The position numbers and the translations under genes were made by a program. Source: SIG565 sp045656145 (GTDB lineage: Bacteria; Bacillota; Clostridia; Oscillospirales; Acutalibacteraceae). From it: a stretch of 12,559 nt of DNA. The notes under the pieces are model-generated. The model was not told the origin of the DNA. It searched no databases and worked only from the letters and a program-made list of their open reading frames with translations. The stretch lies in NCBI GenBank assembly GCA_045656145.1, contig JAZOQP010000014.1, positions 1-12,559 of the forward strand, written 5' to 3'. Each line of letters opens with the position of its first letter. Position 1 is the stretch's first letter. Positions 6,050 through 11,077 of this stretch are shown piece after piece.

Positions 6050-6556
6050 ATGAAAACAAAAACAAACACCCGTTATATTGTAACGGGTGCAATTATTGCC
6101 GCTATGTATGCGGCTCTCACTTTTTTAAGCAACACGGTAGGCCTTGCTTTCGGTCCCATTCAATATAGGCTATCGGAAGCACTTGTTATTCTACCCATTT
6201 TTACACCCGCAGCAATACCGGGGCTAGTTATTGGTTGCCTTATATCTAATATTTTCAGTTTTAATATTGCAGATATGTTTTTCGGCACACTTGCCACATT
6301 GCTTGCCGCTATTCTGACAAGGCGTCTCCGCTTTGTTAAAACCTTTAATCTACCCATTTTGAGCCTTTTGCCACCGATTCTTTTTAACGCAATAATAGTT
6401 GGCGCAGAAATTTCGCTTTTATATTTAGAGGCCGACTCCTTCATTTACGGCTTTATTATATCGGCGATAGAGGTTGGATTATCCGAAGTGGCGGTATGCT
6501 TTACCCTTGGAATACCGCTTTATTTAGCACTTAATAAGAAAAGAAATATTTTTTAA
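6050..6556 (+). CDS. queT: QueT-family queuosine precursor ECF transporter S component
   Basis: A 168-residue membrane protein with about five to six hydrophobic segments. It carries the QueT signature region (FGPIQYRLSEALVILPIFTPAAIPGLVIGC, about residues 34-63). QueT proteins are substrate-binding S components of energy-coupling factor transporters; they take up a queuosine precursor (preQ1, preQ0 or queuine) with the shared EcfA/EcfT module, which is not in this window. The preQ1-I riboswitch directly upstream independently supports the substrate class. The ATG at 6050 has GGAGG 9 bases ahead, inside the riboswitch tail. It is probably co-transcribed with nifSU, since no promoter fits in the short gap. 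Confidence 0.92.
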   Translation: MKTKTNTRYIVTGAIIAAMYAALTFLSNTVGLAFGPIQYRLSEALVILPIFTPAAIPGLVIGCLISNIFSFNIADMFFGTLATLLAAILTRRLRFVKTFNLPILSLLPPILFNAIIVGAEISLLYLEADSFIYGFIISAIEVGLSEVAVCFTLGIPLYLALNKKRNIF

Positions 6557-6627
6557 ATCATTATTTTCTTACCATTCTCATATATTTTTTTAGAAGCTAA
6601 AAGAATAAGATGAAAGGTAAGAATTTT

Positions 6628-7548
6628 ATGAAAGAATTTTATCCCGAAGGGATGCTTGAAGATTTAACACAAGGCACCCAATGTTTATCCAATCTATCAG
6701 AACTGCAGGAGGCTATTAAAACAGGCCGCATTTTAGAGGCCAAAGCCTTTATGTGCGATTCTGAACACAACTTAATTGTGAATTTAGGTTTTATTAAAGG
6801 CATTATACCTAAAAATGAGGGTGCTATCGGCATTAAAGAGGGTCAAACAAGAGATATTGCCCTTATCTCCCGCGTTGGAAAATCGGTATGCTTTATAGCC
6901 GAGGAGATTTGTTATGACCGCCTAGGCAAACCCTATGCACTGCTTTCCCGCAGACGTGCTCAGGAAAAATGCCGAAATGTTTTTATAAATTCTCTGATTC
7001 CGGGCGACGTGGTGGATGCAAAAATCACACATTTAGAAAGCTTTGGCGCTTTTTGCGATATTGGCTGCGGAATTATAGCCTTATTACCGATTGATTCAAT
7101 ATCGGTTTCGCGGATTTCCCATCCGAGAGACCGCTTTAAAACAGGAGAAACCATTAAGGCTGTCATAAAATCAATTGCCGAGGATGGCAAAATCACCTTA
7201 ACCCACAAGGAATTACTCGGCACCTGGCAGGAAAATGCCGATAAATTTTCCGCAGGTCAAACAGTATCAGGAGTTATCCGTTCGGTTGAAGATTATGGCG
7301 TTTTCGTTGAAATCACACCAAATTTAGCGGGACTTGCCGAGCCTAAAAGCGATTGCTTTATAGGTCAGAAAACAAGCGTTTACATAAAAAGCATAATCCC
7401 CGAAAAAATGAAGGTTAAATTAATTATAATCGATAATTTTGATAGTGATTACACGCCTAAAATTGAATACTATAATAAAGAAAATCATATTGACAGTTGG
7501 TATTACTCTACCGAAAACTGTTTTAAACAAATATACACTGTTTTTTAG
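6628..7548 (+). CDS. S1 RNA-binding domain protein (ribosomal protein S1-like, short form)
   Basis: A 306-residue protein built of S1 (OB-fold) RNA-binding repeats. A divergent one spans about residues 35-95 (LIVNLGFIKGIIPKNEGA). A clear one spans about 123-200 (PGDVVDAKITHLESFGAFCDIG). A third spans about 207-270 (AGQTVSGVIRSVEDYGVFVEI). It ends in an aromatic tail (IEYYNKENHIDSWYYS) that I recall from clostridial relatives. Full ribosomal S1 proteins have four to six repeats, so this is the short clostridial form. It may help mRNA binding to the ribosome, but its role is not established. The ATG at 6628 is preferred over 6610 because AAAGG (6613-6617) precedes it at suitable spacing and the family start MKEFYPEG fits. 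Its stop codon overlaps the ribosome binding site of mrp. Confidence 0.88.
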   Translation: MKEFYPEGMLEDLTQGTQCLSNLSELQEAIKTGRILEAKAFMCDSEHNLIVNLGFIKGIIPKNEGAIGIKEGQTRDIALISRVGKSVCFIAEEICYDRLGKPYALLSRRRAQEKCRNVFINSLIPGDVVDAKITHLESFGAFCDIGCGIIALLPIDSISVSRISHPRDRFKTGETIKAVIKSIAEDGKITLTHKELLGTWQENADKFSAGQTVSGVIRSVEDYGVFVEITPNLAGLAEPKSDCFIGQKTSVYIKSIIPEKMKVKLIIIDNFDSDYTPKIEYYNKENHIDSWYYSTENCFKQIYTVF

Positions 7549-7560
7549 GAGATGTTTAAA

Positions 7561-8394
7561 ATGTCAGAAGCAAAAAAATGCGATAAATCGGGTTGCACGG
7601 GCGATTGCAGTAATTGTGCATCTGCCAAAAAGGAAAGTGCAAGTTTATTGGAGCCAAAAAACGAATATAGCAATATAAAGCACGTAATTGGCGTTATGAG
7701 TGGTAAGGGCGGTGTTGGTAAAAGCCTTGTAACAGGTGGTCTTGCGGCAACATTAGCTCAGCAGGGTTTTAAGGTTGGCATTCTTGATGCCGATATTACA
7801 GGCCCCTCTATCCCAAAAATGTTTGGCATAAAAACCCGCGCTATGCAAAACGACCTCGGCATTCTTCCTGCCGAAACCGATAACGGAATTAAAATTATGT
7901 CGATTAATATGTTACTTGAAGACACCGAAGCCCCTGTTGTTTGGCGCGGTCCCGTTATTGCAGGCGCTGTTAAGCAATTCTGGAGCGATGTTTATTGGGG
8001 TGAGCTCGACTATTTATTTGTTGACTGCCCTCCCGGAACCGGAGATGTTCCGCTAACAGTTTTCCAAAGTCTTCCAATTGAGGGCGCCGTTATTGTAACA
8101 AGTCCTCAAGACTTAGTTTCTCTTATAGTTAAAAAGGCTTATAATATGGCAACCATGATGAATATAAAGGTGTTAGGCATTGTGGAGAATATGAGCTATA
8201 TTAAATGTCCCGATTGCGAAAAGAAAATCTATATTTTCGGCAATAGCGATAGCGAAAGCATTGCCCTTTCCTTAGGTGTTCCGCTTTTGGCTCAAATTCC
8301 TATGGACCGCGATTTAAGTCTTGCAGCTGATAACGGAGTATTCCACAAGATAAATACAGGCTATTTTGAAGCCGCCGCTGAAATAATTAAATAA
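7561..8394 (+). CDS. mrp: Mrp/NBP35-family ATP-binding Fe-S carrier protein
   Basis: A 277-residue P-loop ATPase of the Mrp/Nbp35/ApbC group, which binds Fe-S clusters and delivers them to apoproteins. Features in order: an N-terminal Cys cluster (Cys7, 12, 16, 19), a deviant Walker A GKGGVGKS (48-55) with its signature lysine, a switch region (DADITGPSIPKMFG), a Walker B-like VDCPPGTGD, and the dimer-interface CxxC at Cys216/Cys219 (IKCPDCEKK) that holds a bridging cluster. The ATG at 7561 has AGGAG (7547-7551) 9 bases ahead; the ATG at 7552 is too close to that site. It is translationally linked to the S1 gene and closes the run begun by nifS/nifU, consistent with one Fe-S assembly unit. 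Confidence 0.95.
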   Translation: MSEAKKCDKSGCTGDCSNCASAKKESASLLEPKNEYSNIKHVIGVMSGKGGVGKSLVTGGLAATLAQQGFKVGILDADITGPSIPKMFGIKTRAMQNDLGILPAETDNGIKIMSINMLLEDTEAPVVWRGPVIAGAVKQFWSDVYWGELDYLFVDCPPGTGDVPLTVFQSLPIEGAVIVTSPQDLVSLIVKKAYNMATMMNIKVLGIVENMSYIKCPDCEKKIYIFGNSDSESIALSLGVPLLAQIPMDRDLSLAADNGVFHKINTGYFEAAAEIIK

Positions 8395-8401
8395 AATAAA
8401 A

Positions 8402-8437
8402 AACGGAGTTGTGAAAAAACACAACTCCGTTAGTTTT
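8402..8437. terminator. Bidirectional terminator between mrp and rpsT
   Basis: A perfect 12-bp inverted repeat (AACGGAGTTGTG, 8402-8413; CACAACTCCGTT, 8420-8431) has a 6-A loop. On the plus strand it is followed by TAGTTTTT. On the minus strand, the A tract just before it supplies T residues. It separates two convergent genes. Confidence 0.92.
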
Positions 8438-8445
8438 TATTAAGC

Positions 8446-8709
8446 TTAACCGTTAACTTTATTTAAACGGGTTACTAATGCTGATTTTTTGTGTGCAGCA
8501 GTATTCTTATGAAGAATACCCTTAGATGCAGCCTGGTCAATCTTCTTAACTGCGGCCTTTACTGCTTCACCTGCATTTGCATCCTTACTCTCAAGAGCAG
8601 CATCAGCCTTTTTAACTGCTGTTCTAAGAGCTGAACGATAAGCCTTATTGCGCTCATAATTAGCCTCGTTTACAAGAACTCTCTTTTTTGCTGACTTAAT
8701 GTTCGGCAT
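8446..8709 (-). CDS. rpsT: 30S ribosomal protein S20
   Basis: An 87-residue, Lys/Ala-rich helical protein, the normal S20 length. S20 binds 16S rRNA early in 30S assembly. The diagnostic start is MPNIKSAKKRVLVNEANYERNKAYRSALRTAVKK, and the diagnostic C-terminal part is GILHKNTAAHKKSALVTRLNK. A strong ribosome binding site, GAGGAGG (8723-8717 on the minus strand), lies 7 bases before the ATG. It is monocistronic: it has its own promoter and a shared terminator. Placement next to gpr and spoIIP, transcribed in the opposite direction, is a common Firmicutes arrangement. Confidence 0.98.
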   Translation of the reverse strand: MPNIKSAKKRVLVNEANYERNKAYRSALRTAVKKADAALESKDANAGEAVKAAVKKIDQAASKGILHKNTAAHKKSALVTRLNKVNG

Positions 8710-8743
8710 AATTGCACCTCCTCAAAAATACTCGCGTAAAGTC

Positions 8744-8771
8744 ATTATACCACTTTTTTTCAAAAAAGCAA
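8744..8771 (-). promoter_or_regulatory. rpsT promoter
   Basis: On the minus strand, TTGCTT (8771-8766) and TATAAT (8749-8744) are 16 bases apart, about 35-40 bases before the rpsT ATG. The bases before the -10 read GTGG, giving a partial extended -10. Confidence 0.7.
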
Positions 8772-8823
8772 TAGTTTTTTAATAAAAAAACGAAAAAACG
8801 TTAAAAATATTATTGGTGATTTA

Positions 8824-9609
8824 ATGTTTAGGAGAACTGATTTAGCCATTGAGAGCGAAAATTTTAAAAACAAGAGCAAAATTTCTAAAAAAAGCGAAAC
8901 CATAGATGGCATACTTATAGATACAATTTCAGAAAATGGGAACACCCATATAAACTGCACGCTTCCCTGCCTTACCTTTAACTCTAATGAGAAAACCCAC
9001 GAAAAAATAGTTTCGAAAAAAATTGCAGAACTTTTGCCGAAAAGCAGCGGCACAATACTCGTTTGCGGACTCGGTAACAGGGATATTACCCCCGATGCAA
9101 TAGGACCCTTAACCGCTTCGAGAATTTTGGCAACAAGGCATATTGCCGGAAGCATCGCAAAAGAGCTACATCTGGAAAGTTTAAAAAGCGTTGCCGTTAT
9201 TGTTCCTGATGTTTTGGGCAAAACAGGAATAGAGGCTGCCGAAATTGTGAAAAGCGTTGCAAAAAACATTCAACCCTCAGCAATAATTGTTATAGATGCT
9301 TTGTGCGCCGCCGATATAAAACGCCTAGGCACCACCATTCAAATATCAAATGCAGGTATCTCCCCGGGCTCAGGGGTTCAAAATTCGAGGCAAGAAATAA
9401 GCAAAGCCACACTTGGCATACCTGTAATTGCCATAGGTGTACCAACCGTTACCGATGCATCAATTGTCTTTAGGTCCTCCGAGCCGTTTATTGTTACAAG
9501 CCGAGATATAGACATTTTAGCAGAAAGCGCCGCAACCCTTTTAAGCCGCGCTATAAATCTTGCCCTTCAACCCGATATAGAGCCTGAAATTTTAACCGCT
9601 TTGGTATAA
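8824..9609 (+). CDS. gpr: GPR germination endopeptidase
   Basis: Gpr is the spore protease (family A25) that degrades small acid-soluble proteins when spores germinate; it is made in the forespore as a zymogen. The 261-residue product shows the family blocks RTDLAIE (4-10), VCGLGNRDITPDAIGP (80-95), VPDVLGKTG, VIDALCAADIKR and TTIQISNAGISPGSGV. Asp91 and Asp158 align by spacing with the catalytic aspartates reported for Bacillus Gpr. It is much shorter than the Bacillus enzyme (about 370). Most of the loss is at the C terminus, and only three residues precede RTDLA, so almost no propeptide is present. GGTGAT, complementary to the 16S tail, lies just before the ATG. spoIIP follows 38 bases later. 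Confidence 0.95.
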   Translation: MFRRTDLAIESENFKNKSKISKKSETIDGILIDTISENGNTHINCTLPCLTFNSNEKTHEKIVSKKIAELLPKSSGTILVCGLGNRDITPDAIGPLTASRILATRHIAGSIAKELHLESLKSVAVIVPDVLGKTGIEAAEIVKSVAKNIQPSAIIVIDALCAADIKRLGTTIQISNAGISPGSGVQNSRQEISKATLGIPVIAIGVPTVTDASIVFRSSEPFIVTSRDIDILAESAATLLSRAINLALQPDIEPEILTALV

Positions 9610-9647
9610 TTTTCTTTTTATCCCATATTATTAATGGGGTGGTAAAT

Positions 9648-10670
9648 TTGAAATTTAAAGGATTTTTAGTGGTTATTTTGACTCTTTTATTATCGGTTTA
9701 TTCGGCGGTAGATACTACCGCAAAATTTTTGGATTACAAATTTTCCAAGGTTTCGAAAACAAAGCAAGAAACGCTCAATATCGAATCCATTCAGCCCAGT
9801 AATGCCACCGTTATAATAGAAGAAACCAGTCAAAAAGAAACCAAAATGGAAGAAGAAATTCCCGTTTCGGCTTCGGGCAGCGCTAAGGGCAAACTAATTA
9901 AAGAATTTTTAAGCCCCTATAAAGCGGGAGACAGCTACAATAATATTTATCTAAAGAATAGTTCGGGAGCAAGCATTGATTTAAAGAGCCTTTATGAAGC
10001 GCCGCTTTCTTTTAATATAGAAAAGAGTGATTCGCCCGAAGTTTTGATTGTTCACACCCATACAACCGAAAGCTATATTATGCACAGCGAAGATTACTAT
10101 ACCGAAAATGATTATTCGAGAACCACCGATAGTTCCAAAAATCTGATTGCTATAGGAAATATTTTCGAGCAAACACTAAAAAATAACGGCATTTCGGTTA
10201 TTCACGATACAACCATTCACGACCATCCATCCTACACAGGCAGTTACTCGCGCTCTGCGAAAACCATTTCTTCGGCACTCGCCACCTATAAAAACATAAA
10301 GATTGTTATTGATATTCATAGAGATGCTATCTCAAGCGGAGAAGATAAAATAAAACCAATAAAGGAAATTAACGGCAAGAATGCGGCTCAGGTAATGCTT
10401 GTTATGGGAAGTGAAACGGGTAGCGTTACAAATCATGCAAATTGGCTTGAAAACCTTAAATTTGCCACTAAATATCAACAAAAAATGGAGGAAATGTATC
10501 CGGGACTTGCAAGAGCAATGATGCTTAATTCTTCTAAATATAATCAAAATTTAAGCGTTGGCTCAATATTAATAGAGATAGGAAGCGAGGGCAATTCCTT
10601 TGAAGAGGCAAAATATGCCGCAGTCCTTGCTTCAAACGCCCTAACAAAACTCTTGGATGAATTAAAATAA
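9648..10670 (+). CDS. spoIIP: Stage II sporulation protein P (peptidoglycan hydrolase)
   Basis: SpoIIP is the membrane-anchored amidase/endopeptidase that, with SpoIID and SpoIIM, drives engulfment of the forespore by degrading septal peptidoglycan. This 340-residue version has an N-terminal membrane anchor (about residues 3-25) and a low-complexity Ser/Thr/Glu linker. The catalytic domain shows VLIVHTHTTESY (His136, His138, Glu141), VIDIHRDA (His224) and the family signature LIEIGSEGNSFEEA (Glu310, Glu314). The best start is TTG at 9648: GGGGTGG (9636-9642) lies 5 bases ahead, whereas GTG at 9639 has no site. The gpr-spoIIP order is conserved in many Firmicutes. Its TAA overlaps the ATG of the next gene by one base. 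Confidence 0.95.
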   Translation: MKFKGFLVVILTLLLSVYSAVDTTAKFLDYKFSKVSKTKQETLNIESIQPSNATVIIEETSQKETKMEEEIPVSASGSAKGKLIKEFLSPYKAGDSYNNIYLKNSSGASIDLKSLYEAPLSFNIEKSDSPEVLIVHTHTTESYIMHSEDYYTENDYSRTTDSSKNLIAIGNIFEQTLKNNGISVIHDTTIHDHPSYTGSYSRSAKTISSALATYKNIKIVIDIHRDAISSGEDKIKPIKEINGKNAAQVMLVMGSETGSVTNHANWLENLKFATKYQQKMEEMYPGLARAMMLNSSKYNQNLSVGSILIEIGSEGNSFEEAKYAAVLASNALTKLLDELK

Positions 10671-10861
10671 TGAAAAAACGAAATACTTTTTTAAGAACAA
10701 TTTTTATAAGCGGTGTTGCCTTTGCTTGCATTATTTTGCTTATAATTGGGATTTTTGAATCCTATGAAAACATCCGAGAAATCTCCTTTGCCGAGTTTAC
10801 CCCAAGCATTGAAATAAAGGAAGATTATATAAGAATTCTTGATTTTATAATAAAAAAATAG
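10670..10861 (+). CDS. Small single-pass membrane protein coupled to spoIIP
   Basis: I do not recognise this 63-residue protein. A basic N terminus (MKKRNTFLR) precedes one hydrophobic helix (about residues 10-29, IFISGVAFACIILLIIGIF). A mixed-charge tail of about 34 residues follows (ESYENIREISFAEFTPSIEIKEDYIRIL). The positive-inside rule predicts the N terminus in the cytosol and the tail outside. The ATG shares its A with the spoIIP stop codon (TAATG), so translation is almost certainly coupled to spoIIP; no separate ribosome binding site is needed. Context suggests a role with the engulfment machinery, but this rests on position only. A terminator follows 33 bases after the stop. Confidence 0.7.
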   Translation: MKKRNTFLRTIFISGVAFACIILLIIGIFESYENIREISFAEFTPSIEIKEDYIRILDFIIKK

Positions 10862-10893
10862 AGCAGGATATAGGTCGTACAGTTAAGGATAGT

Positions 10894-10930
10894 AAAAAAG
10901 ATGCACGAAATTTTCGTGCATCTTTTAATT
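10894..10930. terminator. Bidirectional terminator closing the spoIIP cluster
   Basis: A stem of at least 13 bp (from 10896-10908 to 10914-10926; core AGATGCACGA/TCGTGCATCT) has a short A/T loop. TTTTAATTTT follows on the plus strand. A6 at 10894-10899 gives a T tract on the minus strand. It can also terminate the minus-strand carbohydrate-binding gene, leaving that transcript a 3' UTR of about 150-180 nt. Confidence 0.87.
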
Positions 10931-10940
10931 TTGTCGTATA

Positions 10941-11045
10941 CCGTAGCAAGCAGGACATTTAGGCGCCTAAATGTCACTTGTTAGGAGAACCTAAAACCCT
11001 TAACCTTGCTCACTACTAATTGTAGCCTGTGCTGCTATGCACAAA
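10941..11045. repeat. Cluster of inverted repeats; candidate structured RNA or element scar
   Basis: No gene is seen between 10862 and 11077. Beyond the terminator this stretch holds a perfect 22-bp palindrome (arms GACATTTAGGC 10954-10964 and GCCTAAATGTC 10965-10975). A hairpin TTAGG-AGAA-CCTAA spans 10981-10994, and a hairpin TGTGC-N6-GCACA spans 11028-11043. A long-range pairing joins AGCAAG (10945-10950) to CTTGCT (11005-11010). CAAG (10947-10950) can alternatively pair with CTTG (10977-10980) next to the palindrome. It matches no RNA family that I can name. It lies within the 3' UTR of the minus-strand gene if that gene reads to the shared terminator. Confidence 0.5.
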
Positions 11046-11077
11046 AGGGGAAAAATGATTACAAATCAATAAAACTT

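Noticed and set aside
8743..8749. CATTATA resembling a sigma-G -10 box before gpr
   Set aside because: No matching -35 at the proper distance, and the bases are already explained as the rpsT -10 on the other strand.
8760..9269. 169-codon minus-strand open frame
   Set aside because: It lies antisense to gpr, whose family motifs are unmistakable; no family resemblance or ribosome binding site.
9622..9638. CCCAT/ATGGG inverted repeat touching the spoIIP ribosome binding site
   Set aside because: A 5-bp stem with a 7-nt loop is too weak to claim regulation.
1233..10870. Ten-base repeat GAGCAGGATA at 1233-1242 and 10861-10870, both just after gene stops
   Set aside because: A 10-base match is expected many times by chance in a window this size, and the flanks do not extend it, so it is not evidence of att sites.
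11046..11072. AGGGG followed by ATG and a five-codon frame (MITNQ)
   Set aside because: It looks like an SD plus start codon, perhaps the remnant of a lost gene or a leader peptide, but it is too short to call and overlaps the presumed 3' UTR of the opposite gene.
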